From Amylostereum areolatum (Eukaryota > Basidiomycota > Agaricomycetes > Russulales > Stereaceae): a stretch of 64,000 nucleotides of DNA. The first letter of the stretch is position 1, and each line of letters begins with the position of its first letter. The translations under genes and the position numbers were made by a program. This document shows positions 10,792-23,035 of the stretch, one piece after another. The stretch lies in the NCBI GenBank assembly GCA_012932865.1, contig SAXG01000006.1, forward strand, positions 868,001 through 932,000. The letters are read 5' to 3'. A model generated the notes under the pieces. It saw nothing but the letters and a program-made list of their open reading frames with translations, made no database searches and was not told where the DNA came from.

Positions 10792-11099
10792 TCCCGTTCC
10801 TGCCATCAGGAATTCTTGAGGAATTCGCGGACTTACTTACTCTCTCAAAGCTAACTTCATGAAATGCAGACGTCGTCTGTAAATTACACACCAACCAGTG
10901 GCAACGGCGAGCGAGTTCACCCATGGTGGGCGGTGGTTTGTCTAACTCCACCAACTGGTGACCAAGCCGAGCTGCCGGTGAGTCGTGACCCGAAGACTGA
11001 CTCCATTCTACAAATCTACTGAAACGTTGTCCATAGTATCCATAGACGTTTAGCGTTAAACAAAGAAGAAGAAAAGCTCTCCGGTATCGTACAAGACAC

Positions 11100-11575
11100 C
11101 GTGTTATACAACTCGTCATCGCGCCGAGCGTTTCCTCAAACGGCGTGCTCCTGTCTGGCGCATGCAGGTAGAAGGTATCGATGAGGACACCGTTCAGCTT
11201 TAAACTGTTCCCCGAGGATCCTGCAATATGCACTGTTGTCAGCAAATATATCGTGAGCTGAAGTATGGAGGGAAACGCGCGGGTGTCTACGATGCACCCT
11301 TTCAGGTCCACTGGTCAATTCTACAGAGACACGAAGCCATTAGGAGAGGCTACCGTACCTCTTCTGACTGCCCGTTTGCGTATCGGCGGGCCGTGTACAG
11401 GCGATTGTGCCCATGCTTGAGGAGAATGTCGATAAAACTCTGGGCGACGTTCACATCCGCGACGTCCGCACAGGACTTCTTTCCTGGTTCGTCGCTGGCG
11501 GCGCCAAAGGTCGCCGTTCCCTGCCAGTGGGACCGTTCTTAGCGCCGCGTTCCGTCGATCCTCGACTTGGGGGGA
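11100..11575 (-). pseudogene. Aldo-keto reductase relic (AKR7 / aflatoxin-aldehyde-reductase type)
   Basis: Minus-strand translation yields GTATFGAASDEPGKKS, VAQSFIDILLKHGHNRL, YTARRYANGQSEE, DLKGCIVDTRAFPS and DTFYLHAPDRSTPFEETLGAM, in the order expected for the first half of an AKR7-type enzyme. Two catalytic positions are altered: the Asp of the usual DTAxxY is Tyr (LYTARRY), and the usual Lys of DTK is Arg (DTR). Frame changes are needed near 11525 and around the splice junctions, and nothing convincing of the second half of the barrel follows. This is best read as a truncated, inactive copy. Confidence 0.72.
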
Positions 11576-11610
11576 ATGACCGGGAGAACGCACAGATAAT
11601 GCTTTAACGC

Positions 11611-14285
11611 GGGGGGGGGGGACGACAAGTTCAACTTGTACAACTGGTTCAAAGTCGGGTTGGTTGGCGCTGGAAGGAAAGGGGGCCTAAGAAGACACCC
11701 GTAGTAGGAAGACCTAAACTGATCGTCGATCCGTCTTTACAGCTCATTATCCTCCCGCAGCCCCGCATGAGTAATAAGTACACAGATAAGTCTTCTAACG
11801 GGGCCTTTTGACGCGAATTACTTCTCGTTGTTTATTGATCTGTCCTCAAAGCTAATAATTTCGCAGTTGAACGGAAGGGATGCGCCGGCCCACATAACGT
11901 AGTCAGATGCCGTCCTGTTGCATTGCCATTAGTCCCCGAGTAAACAGAAACACATACATACTGGACGAATGGATAAGTCGCCTATCAAGACTGAGGCTAG
12001 CTGTTGAGTGCAGAGGAAATCTGGGACTAGAGGAAAATTCTCGGAGTCACTCCCTTCTGTTCCCACAGGCTAGCAACTAGGTACTTACTGATACCGAGCC
12101 CGGGTGTCGGCTCGCCTTAGACTCGCCACTATGCCAAAGATCCCCAATGGGTTGAGAGGACATATCTGAAAGATTCATGAATCTTGATACACGATTAGTA
12201 AGTACCCCCGAGAGCCCGACCTCGAACGGATCGTCGTAAGCAATTCTATCCAAGGAGAACCCTATACGGGGATAACTCAGAGTTCAGCCAAGCTTACCAG
12301 TATACAGAAGCGCAAGTATCTGCATGACTCACCGCACAAACGGATAGCGGACCCCTCATATTTGAATGCCACTTACAAAGACCATCGTTGCGAGGGAGTC
12401 CCTGGGAGTCCCATGGCCATGGGATCGCCAAGAACGAATCTTGAAACGCCCCAAGATGCAATCCGCAGAACAATGCTCACAGAACCTAGAATATGCATAC
12501 ATATAGTAAGTTAGAACGTGCCCCTTGATCTCCTTTCAGCCGACCTTCAGAGTAGGCGCCTGGACGATGGTCTTCGGAAGTGGTCATCACGCACTGACCA
12601 CAAGTATGTTTGACATATAGGCTGTCCAGGCCACCAAAGCACCGGCTGAAATGAGCGTGATGATCAATAAGCACGCCCTCGGTGCCGACCTTATGTCCAT
12701 CCTACTTCGCTCGGTGAGCAAGCCGAAGGTCGGAGGGGGAAGGGAAACTCACCCCGCACGGGCGCGTCAGAGGGCATCGGGCGAGAACCGAAATTTGGTT
12801 TCGACGACCTTGGAGTCGCCGTCAAAGGAGGATCCAACGGCGGGATTCCGCCTCTCCAGATAGAAAGCGAGTGGCCAAGCAGAGGTTACTTAAAAGATAA
12901 TCATTTCAATGTGGGTGAGGGAGCGGCCGCGGAGCCGGCGTTGAAAGGTACACAATCATTGAACCTGCCAACGTCAGTGGACGGTTAGCACCTCGTTTTC
13001 ACAAGAGGTCGAACTGAACCAATTCATCCTCCATGACGCGGTCGATCAGTTCATTATACGTTTCTTCGTAAACCGTAGACTGGACGCACCAGTTGCTTTG
13101 TCCGTGAGCACTTTGAGTACTTGCTGTATGTACCTTCGATCAGCTTCCCAAAAAACGAAACTCACTGGCAAAGAAACAAAGCCAACGCACAAGCGCCCCG
13201 TTCGTGCCACAGCTTATCCACGGCCGTGAGCGTCCCGGGTGTCGTCCTGTGACCTGTCCTGCGTGTGCACACGGGGCACCTCGGTGGACACGCCAGTGAG
13301 CGCCCCAACTCGACTGTTTGTCTGCAGGTCAAGTGAACGTCAGCTGCAGTCGGAGGAACGCGATCACGTGTATCTCCGTACCTCAAGTAGAAATTCGCAA
13401 ACTGCCCACAGCCCAGTGCGATGCGCGCGTCGCACGGCGCTCGCGATAGCCTATGACTTGACGCGCTCGCACACGCAGTGGCTCTGGCCACCACATAGCA
13501 CTTGACCCGCGAAGGAGGGACAGGAGGGGGCAGCGGTCTTGAAAAGAAAGTTCCGGACCACAACGATGCACGCCGCGCAACCCGATGACGTCTCCCAACA
13601 GCTCCCGGAGCCCATCTCTCGGGAGCACTCTAGTTGAAGGTTGGTGGCGTCTGGCTCGGACTGCTGTACGTGAGTGTCGAAAGCTTCGTGCGCCGCACCG
13701 TCACGGTCCCACCCGCGCCAGGCAGCCCGGGAGGGATCGTCGTGGACGAGTGCGTACGACGAGAGGGAGGGAAGTCGGAGATGCACGGCGATGTGGCCAG
13801 ATATATGCAAGCATGGTCGCAGGATATCGGGTCGGAGCGAGAGCACCCTGGAATCGAACGAGCGAGCGCAGGGTCGCGGTTAGGCCGCCGCCGGCTCGGT
13901 CAGCAGGCTCTTCGAACTTGGAAAAGCTCGAGCTCGCGCCTGGCGCAGACGCGCGGTGTAGGAGCATATGAGAACGGGCTTGGACGAAAGGAGGATATAG
14001 AGACGCGATGATCACTGTGAGAGAGCAATCGTGTATACATATACAAAAAAAATACAACAAGTGGAGGAGGGAAGGACGCGCGGTGGTATAACTCGTAAGA
14101 AGGGGTACGAGCGCGGGATATATGGGGGAATGGGTCGTGAGGTCGTAAGATCACAGAGCAAATACCCAAACAACGGGACCCAGCCAGTCTGTCGGAAACC
14201 CTATACGTTAAGTGGGAACCCCAAGGATAAACAAAGCATACGAAATGAAAGCACGTCGCGTCATCTACGAAAGGCAGGTAGGCTC
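11611..14285. other. Intergenic, no confident gene
   Basis: 2.7 kb beginning with a G-run (11611-11621). Between 11640 and 12900 I find no coding signal. On the minus strand at about 13500-12990 short exons with good GT-AG borders can be joined (for example introns about 13390-13326 and 13165-13124), giving either a cysteine-bearing basic peptide or, in another frame, an acidic tail ending EDELVQFDLL at a stop. I cannot choose between these or assign a family, so no gene is called. Confidence 0.45.
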
Positions 14286-15574
14286 TTACAGGAACACCAA
14301 CCGACCTGTACCAAGAGTCGTGTTCATGATATCGCGGAGGCCAGGGCCAGGAAGTCGCCCGCGCCATCCGTCAGGGTGGTACGGTAGCTCCGAGGGCTGC
14401 TCCTCGTAAGAGTCGCGCTCCTCCCAACACTTGTCATCGTGGAACGGCAGGACGGGTTCGAGCGGCATTTGACACGCCTTCTTGACAGACCCGATGGCGA
14501 ACCTGGACAGACTGTTGGGGACCCAGATGACCGGGGATGGGGCCCGTCGACTGCGACGCTTGCGGGTCGTCCCAACGGTTGCGCCTGCAGCGGCCTCGAC
14601 GGTGGATATAGATGTGCGTCCGTGGGCAGGCCCGCGCTTGGGACCGGGGGTCTCGGGAGATTCGGACCGTTCTTCGCGGAGGGTGGGAGCGGGAGAAGTG
14701 GAGTCGGAAGGGCCGGGCTCGGAGGATGCGTCGGAGGACGAAGCAGCGTTGGAGGATGAAGCGGGGAGACCCCTGGAGTTGACGGGGCGGAGACGGCACT
14801 TGCGAGCATGACGGTTGAGGTTGGACGCGACGCCGAAACGGTGGCCGCAGATTTCGCAGGTGTACGCTAGGATGAGGAAGGTGAGGGCCGGAGAACGAGA
14901 GGGTGAGAAGAACATACGCTTTTCGCCGGTGTGGACGAGCAAGTGCTGTAAGATGAATTCATGGATCAGACCGATGACGGAGTGGAAGCAGCAGCGAAGG
15001 TGCATACCTTGTTTAATGTACTGGGACGATCAAAAGCCTTGTGACACATTGGGCAGGCATGACGTCTCTCCCGCACACGTCCAGCGGGAGAAGAGGAGGC
15101 AGAGGGTGGAGGAGGAGGAGAGTGTTCGCCTTGGTCGATGGAGGACCGACGAGAAGAGGACTGGGAGGCGGAGTCGGAAGAAGGAGGAGGATGAGGGAGA
15201 GTGCGACCGCGCTGAGGGGGGATGGCCATTGTGTTTGTTGTGAGGGAACTGGGGAGATGAGGAAACGGGAAGATTTCGGGAGAGAATATAAGAGAATGGT
15301 CGGAGGGACCATCGTGCGAAGGGGGGTCGGTATAAGCGAAGAGTGGCGCCGGGGGCGCAGGACCCGCAGGACCCGCAGGTAGAGCAAGGGCCGCATGGGG
15401 CGGTGGAGGTGGATGTGAGGTGAGCAGCCTATTGGCGGCAATAGCCTGCGACGACGTCTGATCTCCCGATGAAGATCGTCGGTCGCCATAAATCGAATGG
15501 GGCGACCGTTCGTCCTCGATTTCGGCGCCTGACGCGCTCGAGGACGGATGAGGGCCTGAGAAGGTCGCGTCCAT
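14286..15574 (-). CDS. C2H2-type zinc-finger transcription factor
   Basis: The start MDATFSGPHPSSSASG at 15574 lies about 90 bp downstream of a TATA box. Three exons encode a long Ser/Pro-rich N-terminus and two adjacent fingers: CPMCHKAFDRPSTLNKH-LLVH (C-x2-C-x12-H-x3-H), the linker TGEK, then CEICGHRFGVASNLNRH-ARKC, whose last ligand is Cys (C2HC). Introns sit between the fingers (about 15010-14948) and after HTGEK (about 14916-14869). The C-terminus has a basic patch (RKRRSRRAPSP) and a block WVPNSLSRF...YEEQPSELPYHPDGW, GRLPGPGL, a tail I associate with a family of Agaricomycete C2H2 regulators. It is a nuclear DNA-binding protein; its targets are unknown. Confidence 0.85.
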
Positions 15575-15663
15575 GGAGCCCAGCGATGGCGCACTGGCGA
15601 CGGACGGCGGGGCGGGGGCGTGGTCAACGACGAGCACACTCGCGATGAGGCAGCGTCTATCCG

Positions 15664-15671
15664 TTTATATA
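15664..15671 (-). promoter_or_regulatory. TATA box of the zinc-finger gene
   Basis: TATATAAA on the minus strand 90 bp upstream of ATG 15574, embedded in the palindromic context CCGTTTATATACGG. Its position supports the chosen start over an upstream in-frame GTG. Confidence 0.6.
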
Positions 15672-17387
15672 CGGCCAACACCCCACCTCGAAGGCCCACC
15701 GACGCTACAGGTGTCAGCAGGCCTTCGAGATCCCTATACTTTCTCCACTGGATCCGCAGCGGATACACTGGCACTTCGTACCATGTCCCAAGGTCTCAAC
15801 CCTCATCCACAACTTACAAAATACATGAAGCCTTTGGAAGAAGAATGATGGAGGAGCTGCCGAGGCCCGAGTCGGGAATACCATAGGTACATTTTCATCT
15901 TGTTGACTTGAGAGATTCAGCCTCTCGAGTCCGAGAATATGCCGACATACTTACATCGGAAGGCGTGGTGTACTACTGGACCCTACTCAGTAACTCAACT
16001 TGAGCTTGATCATGGTTCACTGGTTTATATTAGTGCTCCATTTTTATTTAAACTTCAAGCCTTGTGCTCCTCCCACATATGAGTTCTTTTCCATAATGAA
16101 TCAGATTGGACTTGGAAGAAACCAACGTATTGTGCTCGGAGGGTGTTCAGCTCGACGCTTGTTGGACATTAGACAGATTCTGCTCCACGCACGTCGAGCA
16201 CGCCTCCCTACGGTCTCCACCGGCCATCGCGGTTCCCCTTCCGGGACGCCCGCCGTCCGCAACCTGCCTTTTCCTTCGGCCCCGCCGACCCTCCTCCCCT
16301 TCTCGATCGCCCTCCCTGATCCGTTTCGCCGACCGACGCCGACCCCCGCAATCTGCTCTCCGCTGCCCCGCCGTCCTCTAATCGCCCTGCTGCCTGCCCT
16401 TCGCCGCGTCCCCCCCCGTCCACGGCACTCCCCACCACCACCGCACACGCGGCATCAGAAGTCTCCAGATAATCAGAAACACGCTGGCTCCCCTAGTCCT
16501 CGGCCTCCGCGTCCCTCCATATACCCTTATCCTCTGCTCCCCCCCTCTGACTCTCCTTCCTGCCACACATAACCATTACATGCCCCGCTGCCACCGACCT
16601 CCAACTCCGAACGTGCGTGGATTCGTGCATCCGACCGGGAAAGTGGCCTCTGGCTCCTTTTGCGATCGATAACTTGGCGTACGATCAACCCACCCGTCAC
16701 ATGAGCATCCCTCCCCATCGCTTCTCAGAAGGCTGCACTCGCCCGGTGCCCTGGTCTCCAGCGTCCTGGTGGCGCGCCCTTCCTCTTCCAGGCAGCCCTT
16801 CTGCGCCGTTCACAAATATCCCCTGCCCCTCCCAGCCCATCGAGGCGATCGATCGCGTCTTCAACGCGGTTTCGGTATGTCTGCGGCGGCGGCGCCGTCG
16901 CGACCTTCACGGAGGGTTGGACGACCCGTATCGTTTCCGAGCGTCGACCCAAGGACGACCCCGGATGGCCATCCAGAACGATGTTCTCGGCGTTCTCGCA
17001 ACCGCGCGTGCTCGTTTCTCCTTCTCGAAATCCCTTCCTAATCCGGCAGGTGACCTGTCCAATTCGGATGGGGACACGGGCGTCTACGCCCTGCACGCTT
17101 CCATGCCTTGTCGCCCGTGCGTAGTGAGGGGTCGTCGGCGATCAAAAGAGGCTATATTGCGAGCGCCGCGGCGTGTTTGTCGCGACGACTGCGAAAAGCA
17201 TTGACAGGGTGTCCGACCACCGACAGCGTGCGTGGCCAGCGATACTGGGACGACGTACGTCGATGACGTGCGTAATGCAGCGCTGGCGTTTCTGCGAGAA
17301 GTTCGAAAAGAGGGCGCGTGTCGTTCGCGCGCAGGCGAGGAAAAAGGGGGGAAAGGTAAAATTCGGCGGAGGGGCGATTGTTTGCGC

Positions 17388-17412
17388 CTGTTAGGATCCG
17401 AGGCTCTTGCCA
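17388..17412 (+). repeat. GTTAGGATCC...GCTCTTGCCA motif, copy 2
   Basis: Reads TGTTAGGATCCGAGGCTCTTGCCA. It shares the core with 22347-22373, 22929-22957 and the minus-strand copy at 10741-10772, with one or two differences. Confidence 0.55.
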
Positions 17413-19809
17413 TACATCGACAAACATCGTTCGTCATCGACGCTTCCCCAATCCCGTCCGACGATCCCCCTCCCGCATCGCGACATCGTTTTTGCAATCT
17501 CAACCTTGAGCCGCCGCAGAGTTCGGAGACGGCGCCACAGCTCTAATCGACATCGACGATCTTGCCAGGACGTGCAACGGGCCGTTTATTCACACTTATA
17601 TGGCGACTCCTAGTAGTACCCCCGTGCCGCCCAATCGGATCGGAGGGCTGCCCATATGCCGTCTTTCCGCCATCGTGTTGTTGAGTCTGGCATATGATAG
17701 TTTTGTATACACGCTAAAATCAACCGCGGACGCGCAGATCAGGACAGACAGCTCTTGATAAGTAGTGTGGTTTCGCATGTTTTATCGACCAGGGGCGTTC
17801 TACGCCGGTTTTCCTTGAAACCACATTATCCCCAGACGGTTAAGGCGAGTCCTTTCCCCCTGAAATTTTGTGCGACTTCTCGTCGCCCTCCTGCCTGCGG
17901 GGGTCTTAAGACGGACACGACCTTGACAGGCGTACTGGTTGGCAGTGGTAAGCGTCCAAGACGATCGCCACACGTGCACGTGATCGCGTTTATATCCGTC
18001 GGAGTCAGATGAGACGGCGGTGGACCTGCAGAAGCGCTGATCAGACGGCCGTATGAAGCGCGATCCACACGGGAAGTTCATGTACGAAAGAGATGAATTC
18101 ATATGAGTGAGATAGTAAACTATAGCGGTATGGGCGCGTACACGACAGTGACGTAGATGTGCGAATGCTGAAACTGGTACACGGCAAGCGACTTCGTCCT
18201 GGGATCCACCCCTCTACAACTCGAGGCTACCACTCTACCCCAGCACCCCTCTCCCCTTTGACCGTGCCTCCAGGCGTGACATCATGGTCAACGACCCAGC
18301 AACAACAACAACACAAAAGACACTGGCAACCAACTGGCAACCAACAAATGATCGAGATCAAAAGGGGTGAACGGCTCTCCGATAACGAGGAGAGCGCGAC
18401 GCGAGCGACAAACACGAAGGCAAGGAAAGGAAACGGCTCACTGAACATCTAAAACCGGCACGGGCGAGCGAGCGAGCGGGTGGGTGGGAGGGTTCGGACG
18501 GACGGGTAAGGCATCGCGGACAGGCTAAGGGGGGCTTTTCGACGAGCTCCGGGAGCGCGCGCTTGGGATCATCGGTGACTGGGTATGGGTAGTGCGAAGG
18601 GTAGGTAAGGTTGGCGAGGTGGTGGAAATCGAAATGGAGATTGAGAGGTGAGGCGGACGAGGCAAGGAGCCTCGTCGCCCCTGGAAGGGCGTCCGACGGA
18701 GGGAGAATAGGGAATGTGGACGTTAGCCGATGGTCGCGAAACCGGAAAAAGAGGCTGCTTACCCAGGAAGGCATCCGCGTCTCCTCGGTGCGCACGCAGC
18801 ACCGGCACGAACACCGCATTGAAGGTCGACCAACCTAAACAACTCCCCAGTGAGCTCCACGATCGCCCTCGAAAGTAAACGTGAGACGTACCCGCTACCC
18901 ACGTCCCGCACGCAGAGTACATGCGCCTCGTTCCTTGGAGCCAGCCCCCCGTTTTTGGTATTGAGAAGCCAGTCCGACCCGTCCGTTGTTCCGTTGTGGT
19001 GTGTGCCCGCTCGTCTGTACCGATTCCAGAGTCAGCTTTACCGCGTCCTTCCCTTACCCTCGTGATAAAGTCGCTGATCCGAGGACTTAAGCGTCGCGTT
19101 GGGATGGATGGATAGATGGAGCCGTGGTAGCCAGTGGCGCGCAGACTGTCGGGTGGCTTGTAGAGTGGTGAGTAGCAAAATGGTCGTAGATGTGACGTCA
19201 TACTGTCAAAGTGGGTGAGATGGCGTGGTAGAAAAGAAGAGGATGTGACATACATTGTACCGGTGGCGGCGCGTGAAAAGATATTTGCAGGAGTAGATGA
19301 TGGAAGATCGGAGAAAATGGTCGTGTATATGGGGGATATTGAATAGACTATAGGACCGGGTCAGTACAACGGGATGTGTACGAAAGACTGGCGACTCACG
19401 ATAAAAGGTAACCGTTGAGGACGGAGAGTATCGGCCGAGGTCGATAGGGTAGATATAGTGACAGATAGAGGGCCGCGATAAGGCCCGGAGATCGGGTGGT
19501 TTGGCCTGAGTAGGTTGAGCTGAGAATCACTTGCGAGCGTGTAGTGGTGTGAGGTTGAAGCCACGGCGGCGGTGGGTGGAGTAGGCTGGTAACAGACGGT
19601 AGCTCGATCCAGGCAGGAGGGGAGGACGGAAGAACAAATTCGGAAGAGGTAACAAATCTAGAGGCGCCAGAAGAGAACGAATCTTGGGGAGAGACAAATC
19701 CAAGGAGACAAAGGCGAGCTGAGAATACAGACAAGAAGAGAAGGCGCCAGAGGTTGGAGGTGGAGTTGGCGATCTACGAGATATGGAAAATGGTATCGTA
19801 TCGTACAGT

Positions 19810-19905
19810 AAGAGATGTTTTTTGTTTTGTTATTTTGTTATGTTTTTGTTAGTTCTTTGTTATTTTTTTTGTTATTTTTTTGTTGTGTTTTTGTGCTTGT
19901 TTTTT
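19810..19905 (+). repeat. T-rich imperfect repeat
   Basis: A run of TTTTTGTTATT/TTTTGTTA units, strongly different in base composition from the surrounding GC-rich DNA. Confidence 0.6.
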
Positions 19906-20218
19906 TAATGGATGGAATGGAATGGGAGACCGGGAAAAGAAAGTTGCCAGAGGGGAGAGGAGGAAGACATGACGAAAAAGAGAGACATTGACGAGGTGTT
20001 CAGAGACGAGACGAGCCAGGAAACGATGACGAGAGAAGAGGACATTGACAAGGCGGCGAAGATTAGACTGAGACGGCGAGGCAAGGGAGCGCCGGGGAGG
20101 TGCCAAAGGTTGATGCTCAGTGGCCAGTGCCCTCCAGAGATACACGTGAACTACAAAGACAGTTAGAATGTGTTCAGCGAGCCAGAAATCCAGGACGTAC
20201 CACTGACAAGTACAGGCT

Positions 20219-22158
20219 TTAAGTGCAGTCGCCGGCCAGGAGAGCGAAACGGTTGCTAGATGCCGATACCGTTATTGGGCGAGGGCGTACAGGAGAGGGC
20301 GAGGGCGGAGAACTAGTGTGCTTGTCGATGTGCCGACGGCGGTGGCGGACAACTTCTCTGAAGCTTTGTGAAGGGCCCCGCAGCGGGTTAAGGTCGAAAG
20401 AAGAGTCCAGTGGTGGTGCTGAGGGCGGAGACGGCGCCGGGGATGTCGCCTGGATAGACATAGTTGGCGGGAGGATAATTGCAGAGACTTTCTGCTCTGG
20501 CAAATGTTGATTATGGGCGCAAGAAAGTACACTGGGATCCGTTGGCTCCACGTCGACATCGAACGTGAGGAGGACCTTGTCGTCAGAGACATCGCGATAG
20601 TCAGCGTTTGTGTTGGAATCGCCAAGCCATGATGCGCAACAAGTGCCCGTCAGGTTCGCAAGAGCGTCGTAGTGGTCCACATTGGCGAGAGTCCGATCTA
20701 GCTGGGTTGTTGAAGGGAAAATGACGTAATTGAGCGAATGGTTGAAAGGGCCCGTGCGCGTTATCCGGTCGTACAAAGGCAGGAAAAGCTCAGTGGTGTG
20801 GTGGACTGGTCTTCCAGAGCGGCGCGACCAGTGATCAATGAAGGCTGTGGAAATAGGCTGATACAAAAATGATCAGAAGAAAGCTGAATCGAGGACATGA
20901 AGGAACTTACTCGGCGACAGAACGGTGACCTGACACGGTTTAGCCATGTTTGCTGAAGCCAAAGGAGAAGGAGCTGGAAGGGCGCGACACATAATCCGAC
21001 AAGCGCGCCGAGACGGGAGACGGAATATGGCTGTGCACGGTATCGCTCCCTTGCCATGGACCACCATCCGTGTTTTTGATCGAGAGCAAGGAGTAGCGAG
21101 GCGATGGTATGCGCGAAGATGCCTCGGCCTATAGCCAAGATCATTATTGCGCAACGAGGAGATAGGTGTGTGTTCGCTGGGAGGCGACGTGTGGTGTGCC
21201 TTCGCAGCCGCATATTGATGGCAGCGTCGATGGGTTTGCCCGTTGTGTACATCGTGTGTTCGGCGTCTGTGCGGGAAATACATTGCTGTCCTTCAATGTC
21301 AACGACCCTCCGGATATTGTGCACGGGATCAAAAGTCGCGGGACCGGGGTGACAGGTGCGAGTGTAATCGTGACGGGGGAGATGTGCAGGGCCATTTACA
21401 GGCTGAGGAGGAAGGGTGTTGTTGCCCGAATGTTTGGGACTGTTTCTGCGATCGTCGGCTATGGGATTGTCGAGCGTGCGTGTCCGCCGAGAAGCTCTCC
21501 TAACCTCAAAGCTGCGTATCCATCCCTCCGATGTTGTTCGGGCGAGCCCTATAGCGTCTCTGACAGCATTTGAAGGCGAAGGAAGCCCGGCGGGAAACTG
21601 GCCGACGAGTCGTCGCGGATTGGGGAGTGTGGCGAGCCGGAAGCGCGTTGTGAAGGACACTTTGATTCGTCCAAATATGCCAAGAAAGAATGTGCGGAAA
21701 TGGACGTGGACGTGTGAGCCGATGTCAGATAACCGAGGAGGGCGGGAGCGAGGTGGGGCGTGGATGTCGACGAGCTCCGATGATGTGGGAACATCATCAC
21801 GAGCGTCTTCTGGCACGATACCAGGGTTGGAGGGAGATGAGGATGAAGCAGCGTGGGCGGGCGCCGCAGCAATAAGGTTGGGAGTATAATCAAACACGGG
21901 CGGTGCGAGGGGAGTGGGTGTCGTCGAAGCTGTAGCCGATGGGAAAGAGAGCATAACCGGGGGTTGAGCGGCCGCTGTTGTCACAGGATCAGGTGGATCT
22001 GTGTAGATGTTATTGGGTGGTGCGTGTATCGTCCGGGTTGGCGACAGATCAACGGCGGCGATACTCGAATGGAAAAGGCCGTTGTAGCCTTGGAAGAAGG
22101 TGCCCAGGGAGGAGAACAAGGCGGAAGACACGATGGCGAAGAGTTGGATGAAGAGCAT
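20219..22158 (-). CDS. Orphan membrane-associated protein, 628 residues
   Basis: Two exons (22158-20911 and 20857-20219) are joined across a 53-nt intron with a perfect GTAAGT donor. The product begins with a hydrophobic segment (MLFIQLFAIVSSALFSSLGTFF) acting as a signal or anchor, followed by a long Pro/Ser/Ala-rich region. A middle part is arginine-rich with two further hydrophobic stretches (AIMILAIGRGIFAHTIASLLL and LGALVGLCVAPFQLLLLWL). The second exon is hydrophilic, with an acidic patch (VLLTFDVDVEPTD) and a basic tail. I recognise no family. The long uninterrupted frame, consensus splice site and membrane segments support it being real. Confidence 0.55.
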
Positions 22159-22346
22159 GATGCGAGGTGATATGAGGCGTGAACGGTGATCACAGGTGTG
22201 AGCGGTGGGTGCGAGCGTGCGAAGGTGGACGAAGTAGGTGAAGAGAAGTGAACATGTCGACGCGTGCGTTCAACACGCTCTGTTTGTTTGGGACAAACAT
22301 CAACAAACGCGTCGCACTAACTCCCATCACGTGGTATCCCGATCTC

Positions 22347-22373
22347 TTGTTAGGATCCAAAGCTCTTGCCAAA
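22347..22373 (+). repeat. GTTAGGATCC...GCTCTTGCCA motif, copy 3
   Basis: Reads TTGTTAGGATCCAAAGCT then CTTGCCAAA. It lies about 190 bp upstream of the minus-strand orphan gene and 690 bp upstream of the RSC1-like gene. Confidence 0.6.
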
Positions 22374-22908
22374 ATGTAAACAACCGCTCACCATTAATCC
22401 ACCCTCATCGCCCAATCAATTCTAGCCTGCCGAGTAATAAATGTCGTTCTCCCAAGCACAAACTACAGACTTTCTTGACTCACCCAATTGAAGGGTGCTT
22501 CTTACACTGTGTTTGATAGCGACTCCACTTACTGGGTACGCCCTTGGCTTGGATTGTCTTCGGTGAGCATCATGTCTCACACCCGTGACAATCTTTCATC
22601 AGTGGCGTACTCAGCAACCTCGCGACTTGACCGCCCTGCTTTCTCGATAAAAATGCATGGCAAGCATTTAATACTTACCGGTTACCTCCCGGCCGTAGGT
22701 TGCTGCTCACTCGCGTATACTACTACTCATAGAGTCATAGTCATACGCAGTAAGTGCCAAGTTGTACGTACGGCGGTTCTGCTGTAGGTCGGTCAGAAAA
22801 CAGTAAGCATAACTGGTGTAAAATTTGGTCAGATCCAAGCATTTGTTCGTATGCTTTGAGAGAACACAAGTAGTATTTTGCAAAACGTGATCATTGTCGA
22901 CGACCGTA

Positions 22909-22960
22909 ATGTTTGGCTCTCTTTGGATCTTGTTAGGATCCAACGCTCTTGCCAAACAGC
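22909..22960 (+). promoter_or_regulatory. GTTAGGATCC motif, copy 4, and conserved promoter block of the RSC1-like gene
   Basis: ATGTTTGGCTCTCTTTGG then CTTGTTAGGATCCAACGCT, CTTGCCAAACAGCCC, ending about 75 bp upstream of the start at 23036. It is conserved with 10741-10791 of the relic copy over about 50 bp, so it predates the duplication. Confidence 0.6.
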
Positions 22961-23035
22961 CCCTTCCATTCTCAGTGGTGTCACGTAAGCATTCACGCTC
23001 ACGACTCCCGATCTCCTCCTTCACCTTCGTTAGCT

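Larger units (their letters stand above)
15700..20218. other. 4.5 kb without a confident gene
   Basis: 16000-17600 is C-rich with proline/arginine-rich open frames on both strands and no domain. 18350-19260 has minus-strand frames with one good GT-AG intron (about 18897-18838), but I recognise no family. 19800-19910 is T-rich, with repeats of TTTTTGTTATT type. A copy of the GTTAGGATCC motif lies at 17388-17412. The interval may contain fast-evolving or non-coding transcription units. Confidence 0.4.
22159..23035. other. Divergent promoter region between the orphan gene and the RSC1-like gene
   Basis: 877 bp between two divergent start codons. It holds two direct copies of the GTTAGGATCC motif (22347-22373 and 22929-22957), 582 bp apart, and no convincing exon. 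Confidence 0.55.

Noticed and set aside
16000..17204. Proline- and arginine-rich open frames, plus strand
   Set aside because: No recognisable domain, overlapping frames equally open on both strands, no convincing splice pattern.
18358..19255. Minus-strand frames with one plausible GT-AG intron
   Set aside because: Joined exons give no family I know, and the alternatives in other frames are equally good. Recorded only in the intergenic description.
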